From Piezodorus guildinii (lineage: Eukaryota; Arthropoda; Insecta; Hemiptera; Pentatomidae), in contig CM041294.1 of the NCBI GenBank assembly GCA_023052935.1, positions 84,615,474 to 84,679,473 of the forward strand: a stretch of 64,000 nucleotides of DNA. Reading direction: 5' to 3'. Below the pieces are notes generated by a model. It made no database searches. It was not told the origin of the DNA and was given only the letters and a program-made list of their open reading frames with translations. Within the stretch, counting starts at the first letter, position 1. Each line of letters begins with the position of its first letter. Position numbers and translations under genes: made by a program. Positions 1 to 12,345 of this stretch are shown here, piece by piece.

Positions 1-1780
1 TTTCTTGAGATCTATCTAAAATATTAGTGCTATAAAACTGGTTGAACCTCATTAATATATTAAAGCTTGCTTTAATTTTGTTAATAACATTAACTCATCC
101 AATATTTATAACCTTTTTTTAAAAAAACATGATACAAGTCTTATGATAACAATGACAGTTAAAAATGAATAAATAAACTGACAAGTACTTCTTTAGTGTA
201 TAAATTTTCATTTGCTAGGCCTTGCCATTAATGTTGACGAGTTAGTGATATGAAAAAAATTCCCTGATTCAAAATAATAAAGAAATTTTAGAAATAATTT
301 GATATAAAAATTATCAAAAAATTACCTAAGCCTAAGCCCCAGTATTTATTTTTTCTTGGAAAAAAAAAAAAATAAATTTGTAATGTAAAAACAAAATTGT
401 ATTACTGACTAATAAATTTGAAAAATAAACATCAATATGTTATGAAGAAGAAAAAACAGAAATATTTTTATCTCTTAACACATTGAGATAAAAAGATTCA
501 GGAAGAATTAAAATAAATCAGACTGTAATTTATTCCAATAAAAAAGTTTATTGACCGATACATGATTTTTCTTCCTATGTGCTAATTTTTCAAACAATTG
601 TTTTTATTTTCGGGATTTAAATTAATGTTTACGGATTTGTGATTCTCCCATTGTCTGTATTTAGATTAGATATTGCATTTCATGAAAACTTCATCTGGAC
701 AACACCCCCATCTTTTCAACTCTACAATTCCTAAAGTAAAAATTTGGAAAGAAGAGTTAAACATCGAAATGATTTTGCTGTAAATAAATATGGATTGTTG
801 ATTCCAGTGGGACAGCAACCCTGGAGCTTTTTTTTTTAAATTAATCACAACTTAAGAACATCTTATTTTTTAAGAATGAAAAATGATAAAAGAAAAATCA
901 AACAACAAATTTCCATACACATTTTACTAAAAAACAGATTGCAATTAATGTTTTATAATAATACAGTCAATCTAACTTATACATTTTCCTATATGGGTAT
1001 AATTATATTTTAAGGATACAAATTATCATCCTCAACATTATTTCTTCAATTCTTAAAACCTTTTTTTTTTCTGTTTATCTAACAGAATATTATTATTTAT
1101 AATTAATAATATACATATGCACTGTAATTACAATATGCTCTAACTACACAACTAATTACTTCATACTTTCATCACAAAACGTAAATATAAATATCAGTAA
1201 TGAAGTCTTAACTGTATTAACATGTAGTTATAATAAATAATGTACCAACAATAAATATGTTATGCTTAAATAGTTGGTTGGCTTTTAAATCATGTTTGAT
1301 TTAAAATTAATAAAAGAAAACAAAAAAATTAGCAGATAATGATAGACAAAACAAGTAATATTATCATGATTCTGATTTCATTGGACTTTGGTTTATATAT
1401 ATTATTTTAAAAATAAACTAAACTTTTAATAATTTCTTGACATGCCTGATGAGGCTATATGACAATAACAAACTTCCTCTAATCTGGGGACAGCTGTCAT
1501 GCTTAAGAGAGAAATTAAAGTGGAAATTTACTCAAAATATTCAGCCAAATCCATTTAACTCAAGCCACCACCCACATACTATAAAATGTATTCACAGTAT
1601 TAAAAAACAATGAAAGAAGGCAATAAAGCTGTATAGTCATATAAAGTCTATAGTATGCTATCAAAAGATAACAGGCCAACTACATCACCGACAATAAGCC
1701 AATGAAGTAACACCTTAAATTATGACCTTCTTGGCAGGTACAAAGAGGTTGTTTTGTTAATATAAGAATTTTCAAGAGGA
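1..1780. other. AT-rich intergenic or intronic DNA, no gene seen
   Basis: Reading both strands shows only short AT-driven open stretches, homopolymer A/T runs and no recognisable protein motif, repeat end or RNA gene. It may be intron or distal UTR of a gene lying to the left. Confidence 0.5.
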
Positions 1781-1784
1781 AACC

Positions 1785-2110
1785 AAGGGCGTCGCCATCT
1801 TGTCAGCATACAACCTATATTTAATTTTTTTTCATAGGGCTTGTCGGATTAGAGGAAGTATATTTTACTCCTGAAAAATCGATTATTATGAAATTTTCAA
1901 ATAGCACCATACAAAGAATTTTACTTGCCAAGTAAAAATACATAATGTTCCCTCGTGACTTATTTATTTTTTTAGGCAAGACATGCGCAGTACATATGCC
2001 TTTGTTCCGGCTAGAGCGAGTTGGAACAGAAAAGGTGTATAATTCCTGTTTAAACAGAAAATATACTTTAAATGAAATGATAAAAGGTGGGAGTGAGTCA
2101 TTTCAAATAT
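1785..2110. promoter_or_regulatory. GC-richer island with promoter-like or exon-like signals
   Basis: This stretch stands out from its very AT-rich flanks. It contains CCATCTTG near 1795 (YY1-like) and ACATGCGCAGT near 1981 (NRF1-like half site), both common near animal transcription starts. A strong acceptor-like tract ending TTTTTTTAG at about 1975 is followed by an open plus-strand frame beginning KTCAVHMPLFRLERVGTEK and then a GTGTAT donor-like site. The frame stays open for about 58 codons from an ATG near 1947. It could be a promoter with first exon, or an isolated exon. No protein family was recognised. Confidence 0.2.
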
Positions 2111-3180
2111 TTTATAAATAATATTTCATCAATTTTAAAATTAAAATAATGTTAAGTTCCAAACCGAACGTTTGGCCGTTTTAATTAATGCTTAGGATTA
2201 ATATTCTGACTAAATTGTCAGAATATTTAGTTCTAGGGAAATATTATCATCTCTACAAGCTACTCAATAGTTTTTAACATTAACAATCAAAATTTATTAG
2301 TCTGAAAAAATACACACCCAACAATAAAAATCAAATGAAATTATTATTTGACTTGTATTTATTGGAGATTGTCAATTGGTAAGGCCTAAGACACTACTTT
2401 AAAATTACGAACATCAATTTTTTATTTTCTTTATTTTATGGTACTAGTTAATTTAGTATCAGGGAGTTAGAAAGGCCACCAACTCAAATCAATAGGAAAT
2501 TTTTACAATAAAATCAACAATCAGAACATTTCTGGACCAGCCATTCATATAAGTTCTCAACATTGTTGATTTTCATTTAACTATAGAAATATAATATACT
2601 ATATTTATATATTAATATTTTTTTTTTTACTTTTTCTATGTTTCAATAAAATAATGTAAATATATTTGCATTTACTACAAGGCAGTCTTAAATTTAGAAT
2701 TCTCAATGTTAATTATATCTTTGTGTGGCACTAATACTAATGTACAGTACAACTTATATACAATGAAACATCCAATAAAAGGAATACAAAATGCAACCAA
2801 CTTTCTGTTCCAAATAAATTAAATTTTAAAAATGTGCTTTCCATAATAATACTTTTGTTTCCTTACAATATCACAATAGACTAAAATAAAAATGGAAGTT
2901 TTTTACATTACCTTTATCACAAAATATTCTTCAGAAAACTGTTCAGGAAATTTAAAATAATAATCAAAGTTTTTATTTTATTTTTTAAATCAATAAAACA
3001 TTACTATAAACCTATAACACAAAGTTACACTGATCTTTAAAAATTCAGTTTTTAAGGATATTATTCATTACTAGAAGACATAATAAGAAAATAAATTTTA
3101 AGATTTAACATTACTTGAAAGAGAAAGAATCTTCAAATAGGTTACAGCAATTGTTAGTAGCACACTTGCAACTATTTACT
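2111..3180. other. AT-rich DNA, nothing recognised
   Basis: No open frame of note, no repeat matching the families found elsewhere in the window, and no RNA gene signal. Confidence 0.45.
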
Positions 3181-3244
3181 GGAAGGAATTAGTCCGGGTG
3201 GCGGTCATTAAATGAAACAACTAAATAGTTTCAACTATTTTATT

Positions 3245-3290
3245 GTTGTCAACGTTTCGACCCCTTTGTGGTCATCATCAGGGCGCATGG
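3245..3290 (-). ncRNA. Hammerhead-ribozyme-like motif, minus strand
   Basis: On the minus strand CTGATGA (3281-3275) is followed by a hairpin GACC-loop-GGGGTC and then GAAACGTT. Helix III would be the self-complementary ACGT, so activity would need a dimer, and the base after CGT (T) is a permitted cleavage nucleotide. One stem II base is missing relative to the plus copy. Confidence 0.4.
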
Positions 3291-3324
3291 TGGGAGAATG
3301 GAAACTGAGTTTCCATTCTCCCAC

Positions 3325-3370
3325 CATGCGCCCTGATGATGACCCACAAAGGGGTCGAAACGTTGACAAA
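3325..3370 (+). ncRNA. Hammerhead-ribozyme-like motif, plus strand
   Basis: CTGATGA, then a hairpin GACCC-ACAAAG-GGGTC, then GAAACGTT. Helix I is weak here (GCC before the core against GAC after it). One base lies unpaired between CTGATGA and the hairpin, which differs from the standard hammerhead. Confidence 0.45.
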
Positions 3371-3475
3371 CAATAAAATAGTTGAAACTATTTAGTTGTT
3401 TCATTAATGACCGCCACCCGGACTAATTCCTTCCAGTAATTCTCAACGGTCAACTAATTACATCCACAATGATTG

Positions 3476-4204
3476 CAACTATTTAGTTTAAATGAAAGAT
3501 TAAATGATCTCCACTCTAAATTTGATCATGAACTATGTTGAATAATCACTGAAACCTAGGTTTTAACATTTCTGGTTCAAATAATAACTAAACAATACAG
3601 TTAGGATAACAAAAAAAAATCTTAAAAAATAAAGAAGCTAATATGGTAAGATCAATTCTGAGACAGAATCAAGCAAACAACAAAAAATCAAAAGAGAAAA
3701 TTTGTCTACAATTTAAAGTTAGTTTATAACTAAGCCTAATCCTGATACAACAGCTTTTTAGAAATTAATAACTTATTTTAATCAACATACTATTAAATAA
3801 ATAGTCTATATCTTTTGATTTTCAGAGATATTATCTACAATTTCATGTTCAATGTTTACAATAGGGGTATTTATAATAATTGTTAAATTATTTTATACAT
3901 CAAGTTATATCTTATACAGTGGAAAACAACTAATAACAGGCTTTGTATTACCAACCTGATTGTGTATGTTACATCCTGTAGTACCCTGCTATAGGCTGAC
4001 ATTTAGTTTTAAACTTTATCATCTGAGGTATTTTACTGATTTCTGTTTATTTAAAAAGTATTTGAGTATAATTATACTCAATGATTCTTATTGATAGAAT
4101 ATAATAATAGCTACCAATCAAAACAAATTTATCATAAACTTGAGGTAACTAAAATAAAATAATTATTTCTTCCTATAAAATAAAAAAAAGTTGTTTCAAC
4201 TCAC
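3476..4204. other. AT-rich DNA, nothing recognised
   Basis: No convincing frame, repeat or RNA gene was found here. Confidence 0.4.
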
Positions 4205-4332
4205 CACAGGTAGCACCACCTGATCTTTTTAGAAATATATGTATGATGAAACTAGCAAATCTTACCACAGCAATAGACAATATGGCAGCTTTATAACAGA
4301 GTTGTATAGCATTTGACACACAAACAGGTAGG
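4205..4332 (-). other. Possible minus-strand exon, unrecognised
   Basis: On minus, an acceptor-like TTCATTTTAG is followed by an open frame of about 42 codons beginning LPVCVSNAIQLCYKAAILS, rich in hydrophobic residues, and ends at a GTGAGT donor-like site (revcomp of 4199-4204). A second good donor (GTAAGA) lies inside it, with an exon end at 4266. Open frames of this length arise by chance in AT-rich DNA, and no family was recognised, so this is only a candidate. Confidence 0.15.
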
Positions 4333-5905
4333 CTAAAATGAACCTGTTATTTTCTCGATGAATAACATTTTAATGAATTAACATTTTTAGATGAAATATT
4401 GTGAGAGTCCTAATCATAATTTCAGTATATCAAGGTTTCATTTACATGACTGAAATATTTTATTAAAAGAACTTGTTATATACACTATAAATAGAAAAAT
4501 TTCGGCAGCATTACTCAATTTTAAGTAAGAAACCTACTCATAGATTCCTATTCTTAACGAATTAAATATTTAAATTTACAGCAGATGTAAAGATTTGTTA
4601 AACAAAAAAAAATTATATTTGTCTAAAAATCAATAAAATAAGGTATTTTAAATATTTTCATTGGTTCCCAAGTCCTCATTTGATTAACCTTTGAGCTCAT
4701 CTAAAAGGAACTGTTATTAATCCTATGGCAAGAAGCAACTACACAGACTATTTTGTTTTTTGTGCCATACGCCTTCTTCTCAGTCTAGGAAGATTTAATT
4801 GTGCTACTGAGAAACAAGCATGATGACATAGTTAGTCTATTCAGATACAAATTTATTTAATTTATCGATAGTAATAGTAACATTCTCATAAATATTTAGT
4901 CTTATGAAACGAAAAAAATAAATAAATAAACCTGTACTTGACCTTACTTCTTCTTATACTTTTTATCAATAACAAAAATGATAAGTAAATTATAGTAAGA
5001 ATTTTGGCTCTTCAATAATATGGCATAACGCCTAATACCTATTATGGCATAAAACTTTTATTAATACATAAATATGCCCCACAATGGCCTAAATAACAGG
5101 TACTGGTGAAGATGTTTGATTTTAAAACATAATGTATTCTTGGGAGACAGCATTGTCAGCAATATGCTCACTAATCTCAGGTACTCTTATACTGAGAACC
5201 TTGGAAGTCTATCCTACCACAGTCCCAAGCAATTCTAAGATTATAGACTATTATTATATCTTATAGATATATAACTTTTTCTGAGGGCTTCATAATAATA
5301 AGCTTAGCAAACCTGAACATTGGATGCCAACCTCTGCTTAAATAATTTTATTCAATGACTACTGTCCCAGCATAAGTCCCTAAGATAATACATGACATAA
5401 TCCTCCCACCCACACTTTGGTATACCTCTTGAAAGCCAACTAGTTTTTAACTTCAACTTTTTACAAATCTACCACCTCAATTATGTCAACAGGATGCAAA
5501 GCTCAGCAATTCCACAATGTGAAACCTTCTATATTCCCCAGTTACCTAGTCCCTCTTTAGAACAAATATTTATACAGGACATTATTCCCAAATACCTCAA
5601 AGAATTGTTTTTCCTTCAATGTGAGCGACAAGATGGATTTCCTCAAAAAATGAATGATCATTGGATAGTTTGATATTATTCTTTACAGTTAATATCTTCT
5701 AAGCTCTGATAGGAAAATATATATCTCAATATGTTGAGTCATTAACATAAAAAAAAACAAAAAAAAATCAGTAAACCTTAAGAATCATTAAGTCCATTAC
5801 CTTAAAAATCATCCAAAGTGGAAGGTGGGAATAAAGTCCAAACATTTTTTTTTTTCATTACCGTTTATATTTTACCATAAAAAAAAAAAATCTAAATCTG
5901 ATACA
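4333..5905. other. AT-rich DNA, nothing recognised
   Basis: A few less AT-rich stretches (for example near 5150-5480) show no coherent frame. No known repeat of this window maps here. Confidence 0.4.
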
Positions 5906-5911
5906 TCAACA

Positions 5912-6112
5912 ACTCATGAAGGGTAATCAGATTAGTATTGTTTTAAGGCTAACTGCCGTGCATGGAGGTGATTATGCCAAGATCATGCAAAGCTGCCAGA
6001 CTTCTCCCCAAAAATATTGGGTATCCACTTTATGGAAATTTACTGTGGTACCCACTTACTTACTGGGGAAGCCTAAGGAAGATCTCGATAACCCAGGGTC
6101 GCTCCACCGATT
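5912..6112 (-). mobile_element. SINE family S3 fragment, lacking its tRNA-like head
   Basis: The sequence matches, with many changes, the body of the full S3 SINE at 10595-10933: CATGAAGGG near the left end, then GAGGTGAT, CTGCCAG, TCCCCCAA-like and ACCCAGGGTCGC blocks in the same order. The tRNA-like end with A and B boxes is absent, and the copy abuts the foldback element that follows. The 66-codon plus-strand open frame here is incidental. Confidence 0.55.
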
Positions 6113-6722
6113 TTGATGAAACTTTTTTTAGGTAAAACTAGACATTAAACCATTATACTCTACAAAATATTAGGGACCAATGTTCTCTAGGAGTCGCATA
6201 AAAAAAAAAAAAAAGAAAGTTTCTAGTGAAGGTAGAAAAATAAGTTTGGTATCAAAATTACCCTATTTCAAAGCGGAATTATTAAGAAATTAGCCATTAC
6301 AATATTAAAGTTTTATGCAAAGTAATAACCCTAAAAATATAAATTATCTCGTAAAAACAGCACATTTAACAAGGTTACTTAATAACTGTGCTCAGATTAA
6401 GATTCCTTTTAAGGAGTGAGGAATACAGTTTTAAGACACCTTATTTAAGTATTGTTTTGAGGAGATTATTTAAATTTTTAGGGTTATTACCAAGGATAAA
6501 ACTTAAATATTCTAATAGCTTATTTTAAAAATTATTTTGCTTTGAAATAGTGTAATTTGGACACCAAAGTTATTACTCCACCTTCACAAGAACCAGAGAT
6601 ATTAAATAAAATGTGTTTTTAGAGTGAAAATTTCCGATTTTTTTATGAGACTCCTGGACAGCATTAGCCGCTAATATTTTGTAGAGTCAAACCAAAATCA
6701 GTGAGACACATTTGAGATCCTA
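6095..6722. mobile_element. Foldback (MITE-like) element M1, copy 1
   Basis: The left half (ACCGATTTTGATGAAA, then GGTAAAACTAGACA, GGAGTCGCATAAAA) and the right half (TTTTTATGAGACTCC, ATCAGTGAGACACATTT) are imperfect inverted repeats of each other around a centre near 6400. The whole element can fold into one long hairpin. No coding capacity. Terminal motif is approximately AAATGTGTCTCAC. A second copy lies at 10335-12580. Confidence 0.65.
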
Positions 6723-9700
6723 TCCTTGTGAGAGTAGAAGTATAAAATAATTTACTAATAAAAATAGCCTATAATCTTAGAATTATTCCCCAATCCAATC
6801 CATTATTCAGCATGAGAAAATCTCAATTCTGAAGCTTTCTATAATTTTTATTATTAATGAAAAATACTTATGATAAAAATTAAGTATTCCCCATGGTTAT
6901 AAATATAAAATACAAGCTTTAACATCTATAAAAATAGAATACTCTCCCACATGTTATCTTTCTCTTTCTCTCTCTCTCTCGATACAAACATTCATTTTTA
7001 ACAGAGACTAGAAGTAAAAATTAATAGCATTTACACTAATCCAAATTTAATTAAACTTCAATATTGAAATAATGTACTATATAAAATGTTAGTTGATAAT
7101 TTATTTTGTCATACTTCAACCCGCATCCCATAACTAATGACCTTCCCCATCAATGATCAACAGATAAAACTATAGTTATTTGGCAGTAGCTGACAAAAGG
7201 AGTGTATATTCTCAACCTCGCTTTGCAGCGCGATTCAAAACATCACAAAATAAATAAAACAATGCTATAACTCTTGTGTTTTATTAACATCTGCATTTTT
7301 TCATCCATATTCATACAAAGGTTTTGAAGAAAATTTAAAATATTGAAATCAAACTATAGACATGAAATCACTCTAATATAGGAAAATTTTTAAAATATCT
7401 ATTTAATAAATCTTTTCTTATTTGTAAGGGTAAATGCTTCCATGTAAGTATTAAAGCCTGATGTAAACTCCATAATTAACAATTGCATATTTTTTAATCG
7501 TAATTAGGGTTAAAAAATCTATTGGTGTTTAGCGGATGGTAACATTCTTTATAGTACACTGAACCATAGAAGTATTCAGTTGTAGGTTTAAAAAATGCAA
7601 CAAAATATGTAAAATGCATACAATTCAGGCTCCATTGTCTAGCTGTAATGTACCATTATTTATTTGAAAGGTAGAACATACAAAAATAACAGTTTCAATT
7701 TTCAGCAATTTTGAAATAAATTATTAAACAGTCGAACTTACAGATGGGCTGGTCAACTTCCTATTATTTTAAAGATTAAAATTTTTTAAGTGTTAAAATT
7801 TCGACTAATAAGGTTATTATTTTTTTGAAAAACTACCATTTAATTCAAATTATCACTATTATGAATCAATCTTTTCAACTTAATTTCAAGCTTATATTTC
7901 CACGAATTAACATCCTCACAACAAAATCGAAAAATCTTATTTAGCCATTTAATTTCTGATTATTCCAAGTTATATTGCATATTTAAAAATTATACATTAA
8001 TAATTAAACATTACAAACATGTTTAAATTAAATTGTCAAAAAAAGATTAATTAAAAATAAATGACTAAATATTTTAAATTGAAATGCCCTTTAGTCTCCT
8101 TAAAATAATAATAATAAAATAAAATAAAATTTTTAACATAGATAATATTCCAAATCACTTAAATATAAAATTAAATCTTCAAATTTATAATTGTTCCTCC
8201 TTTTTTTTTCTAAAAACACACGCCAAGCTTGATTATTCCTATAACTACCAAATAATGAATACAATTTATTTATATCACACTGTATTGCTTACTGTTTATC
8301 ATGGACAATCATCACTCAAGTATTCACAATAATAATAAAAAACAGGAAGACGACATTTTGTTTGAAGTTAAAATAATTTTATAACAGAAATTTGAATGTT
8401 TTTTAATTAACTACTCATCATCAACACAAAGCCAGAAAATGGTTAATGACCCACACAAAACAAAATGACAGCAGTCAAAACTACTAAAATCTATTTTGAA
8501 CTATGTATATTAGAATGAAAGGGAAAATATGGTCACTACACATAAAAAAGGAGTTGAACCAATAGCTAAAGCAAAGATGGCTAAAATAAAAACAGCTGTA
8601 TTCATTAAATATCATTCATGAATGATCCATTTCTCTTAATAGTTTTTTCTAATACAAAATTACCGCTACATTCATTCATTTCTAATTTTTTTGATTATAT
8701 AATATAATTATTAAAAATATCATTAAGAAACTGTATTTTATAACAAAAAAGTTTAGTTAGAAAGACACCAAATCATAATATAAGAAATATCCCTTTTTTA
8801 AAGCTATTTAAGATCAACATCAAGACAAACTTGTTTGGCAAATAATATTTTTTTAAATTATTTAGGTTAATACATATATTGTTTAAATAATATTTTGTTA
8901 ATGTATTAATCACATAAAAAAAATTAATTATCACAAATATTAGTCTTTGTTACTACTGCCTAAAATTTATTATTTATTTCACATTTTCTGAAATATTTTT
9001 TTTTTTAGATAAATTTTTTTTTTATTATTAATTTCAATTGATCATTTAAATAAGTATTTTCCAACGCCTACACTATTGCTTTCACCAATTATTAATTTTT
9101 TATAAATCATACATGTAACTTACAGCACATACCTACCTATTCATATAAGGTACTATCACGATAATTAAATTTAAATAACTTATGAGTATTAAATCACTTG
9201 AGCACTACAAATGTTAATGTAAAAATGTTCAAAAAATTAATATAATTAAAAAAAAATGAAAAACAATGTATAAATAATATTACAAATAACTGAATTATCA
9301 GGTATATTCACAAAATATTCTTATGGTTTGTAAGAAAATAATAGAAGATTCACATATCTTTTAAAAATAAATCATTCAACAGTATACCAAACTTCTTTCG
9401 TTCATTCCAAAAAAAACAAAGAACTAATCAATGAGATGGTATTACGAGTGAAAGAAGAAAAAAACTCAAGGACTACCAATCTGCAGTGTCTGATTTGTCC
9501 AAAATTTCAGAAAGAAAGAAAATATGCATTCAGTTTAATAAAATGTTCATAAACATCAAAGTATGAAGAATTGAATAAAACAATAACAAAAAGATGATTG
9601 AATTTTAACTTCTCTACTAATTTTGATACATAAGAAAATGTATATTTCCTTTGATAATCATCACATAATTGCTAGGAATATTTTTTACTTTATTTATTCA

Positions 9701-10334
9701 TTTAATCACTATTTATCTAATAATAAAAAGCTAATTAATTTTAAATTGGCACAATACAATATTCATCATAAAAAAATCAGTAATGTTTCAGTTGTCAACC
9801 ATTCTGTCAACAGTGTTTACAATTAACAGTTCAATTCTAAAACAATCCTAAAAATGACAAAGTTTGATAAAATAAGGAATCTTCAGTTGGTTAAAAAATA
9901 AAATTTTGATTAAAATAGTTTTTTTTTATATTTATCAGTTGGATAGTTCAAAACATGATAATTATCCATTAAAGCATCATTTTTAAAACATAAATGCCTT
10001 ATTATTTTTTATGTGTACATACGCTTAACGAAATGCTTTTTTTTTGTATACTTTGTTTTCTCTCAATCATTTTATCTCAGATTAATCAAGATTTTATTGA
10101 AGGAAATATTAAAAATAAATCAATCTATACTAAAAAATAAATATTTTTTTCAGAGAAAAGAAAATTTAGCACCAGTTGCTAAGGTAAGGTTTGATTTTTC
10201 CCTTACTCATTCATGTTCTAAATTAGTTCTCGGTTAACTTTATTCAAGAGTTTTTTTTTTTTATTTATTTTTTTTTTTTTATAACAATACCAATTTAGTC
10301 CAAGACAAAACAACAAATTACAATAACAAGAAGA
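6723..10334. other. AT-rich DNA with a short CT repeat, no gene recognised
   Basis: Contains a CT-rich simple repeat at about 6957-6980 and many A/T runs. A GC-richer spot near 7195-7230 gives a short minus-strand frame (IALQSEVENIHSF) ending at a stop, but without matching splice signals. Open frames at 9623-9826 and 10013-10237 are compositionally random. Confidence 0.4.
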
Positions 10335-10594
10335 GGATCCCAAATGTGTCTCACCAATTTTAATGAAATATTTTAGGTAAAACTAGACATAAAACTATTA
10401 GACGTGCAAAATATTAGGAACCAACACTCCCAAGGAGTCGCTTATAAAAATCGGAAAGTTTGCATGCAAAAAACACATTTAATTTAATATTTCTGGTTCT
10501 AGAGAAGGTAGAAAAATAAGTTTGGGGTCAAAAGTACCCTATTACAAAGTGGGATCATTAAAAAAATAAGTCATTAAAAATATTTAAGTTTTAT

Positions 10595-10933
10595 CTATTT
10601 TAAAAAAATAAAAACCTGTACCACTACAATCCATGAAGGGTCTTGGGTTCAGTACATATGGAGATTCATACTGTTTCTAGGTCAACAACCGTTCAATGAG
10701 GTGATCTTGTGATGACCTTGATCACGCTCAGCTGCCAGGTTTTTTCCCCCAATGTTTTAGGTGCTCACTTTATAGGAGGCTGGATATGCCCCAGGAGGGT
10801 CCTCTATACCCTAGGGTCGCCTCCCGGCTGAATTAACAGAAAATAAATAATATTCTGCCACAGCCGGGATTCGAACCCAGGACCCGGAGAACTAGAGACT
10901 AGTGCTCTATCCACTACACCACACACCGCTCCC
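10595..10933 (-). mobile_element. tRNA-derived SINE, family S3, full length
   Basis: Read on minus, the 5' end is tRNA-like: an A-box-like TGGTGTAGTGGATAG and a B box GGGTTCGAATCCC. The 3' end on the plus side is A-rich. It is flanked by a perfect 14-base target duplication TATTTAAGTTTTAT at 10581-10594 and 10934-10947, which fixes both ends and shows retrotransposition into M1. Transcription would be by RNA polymerase III from the internal boxes. Confidence 0.85.
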
Positions 10934-11158
10934 TATTTAAGTTTTATTCTTGGTAATAACCCTAAAAATATATATAATCTCGTCAAAACGGTACTTTTAA
11001 TAAGGTTTCTTAAAAACTATGCTCAGATTAAAATTCCTTTTTAGGAGTGAGGAACACAGTTTTTAAGAAACCTTATTAAAAGTACTGTTTTGACTAGATT
11101 ATTTATATTTTTAGGGTTGTTACCAAGCATATAACTTAAATATTCTAATAGCTTATTA

Positions 11159-12345
11159 CTTTCATTTACCTATATATGAAATATATGGTAAGAAAATGTA
11201 TTGCGATCGTTAAATTTTGGAATACCAGTTTTAACCAAAAATACACGTTATAGGGTCCCCTGAGTCCAAATGACCAAATCCCGCAAATAGGTCGGTGTGA
11301 GGTAACTCCAGTGCGTAAATAAAAAGCCCTATGAAACTGAAATTTCATATTTAAGACAATTATACGCCCGAGATGTTACAGAAACTTTTTCGTCAAAATC
11401 AGCTAACCAGAAGAACAACTTTATATCATGCATTTTGGACCTTTTTACGATTTTCACAAAAACGGCTCAAACGATTTTGATTAAACTTGCTTTATGGATG
11501 TAAAATTGTATGGACTTTAATATGATGTAGGTTTCATTCTGATTGAAATAGTCTGACAGGGCTTAAATGCAGATGTTTTAAATTTTCTTCCTCTAATGTA
11601 CCTTTAATTTTGTAGATTTAAAAAAATTAGGCACATCATCTTGTTAGCATTGATAAATAACAACTAAATATGCAAGTTGAGCGAATTTGATAAACAACTA
11701 AAGAAGAAAAGTGAACAATTTTTGTGTTTCTGAACACAAAAATAGTAATATAGATGTATGATATGCCGTTATTGATGATATAACGATTTTGATTAAACTT
11801 GCTTTATGGATGTAAAATTGTATGGGCTTTAATATGATGTAGGTTTCATTCTGATTGAAATAGTCTGACAGGGCTTAAATGCAGATGTTTTAAATTTTCT
11901 TCCTCTAATGTACCTTTAATTTTGTAGATTTAAAAAAATTAGGCACATCATCTTGTTAGCATTGATAAATAACAACTAAATATGCAAGTTGAGCGAATTT
12001 GATAAACAACTAAAGAAGAAAAGTGAACAATTTTTGTGTTTCTGAACACAAAAATAGTAATATAGATGTATGATATGCCGTTGGATAGCTAAAGATTTTA
12101 GAAGAAATATTATCTAATACACGGAACTGTAAAAGTTAATAGGGAGTGATTAAAAGCCCATGAAATTAACTGATTGTTGTAAATAAAAATATAATAGACT
12201 TTTTAATAAAACACATGTTTCTATTAAAATTCAATTTCACTAATTCTTAAACAATTTATTTTTGTCCCTAAACGTATTTAAAAATTCTTTAATTTTTAAA
12301 AACCGGGGGTAAGTGAAAGTCGTATGTTGCGCACACCAGATTTTT
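11159..12345 (+). mobile_element. Element X, copy with internal 312-bp-period tandem duplication
   Basis: Starts ACTTTCATTTACC and ends near TAAGTGAAAGTCG...CACACCAG, an approximate inverted pair, so it is probably a non-autonomous DNA transposon. Other copies: 24784-25336, 34118-34255 (reverse) and 45238-45930. No convincing protein was found. The 300-base block 11471-11770 is repeated almost identically at 11783-12082. Confidence 0.6.
11471..12082. repeat. Near-perfect tandem duplication, period 312 bp
   Basis: Two units of about 300 bases (11471-11770 and 11783-12082) are separated by 12 bases. The only difference noticed is TATGGACTTT versus TATGGGCTTT. Such identity in otherwise decayed repeat DNA implies a very recent duplication, or an assembly artefact. 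Confidence 0.9.

Larger units (their letters stand above)
3181..3475 (+). mobile_element. Palindromic hammerhead-type repeat (family B), copy 1
   Basis: Two near-identical arms (about 3181-3306 and 3308-3434) face each other around one central base. Each arm ends with the motif reading CCACCCGGACTAATTCC outward. Each carries a hammerhead-like core: CTGATGA at 3333-3339 with GAAACGTT at 3357-3364 on plus, and its mirror at 3275-3281 and 3250-3257 on minus. Helix II is GACC or GACCC against GGGTC. About 40 bases beyond the palindrome (starting AGTAATTCTC) recur after copy 2 at 41682, so the element has an asymmetric tail. Probably a Penelope-type terminal repeat or a non-autonomous relative. 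Confidence 0.7.

Noticed and set aside
3181..3475. CRISPR-like or bacterial terminator reading of the palindromes
   Set aside because: Eukaryotic context, only two arms, no spacer series, and the hammerhead boxes explain the structure better.
10855..10930. tRNA-like sequence with good A and B boxes
   Set aside because: It is the head of SINE S3, proven by the flanking 14-base target duplications and the non-tRNA body. The same holds for the tRNA-like parts at 14460-14520, 44690-44750 and 53034-53097.
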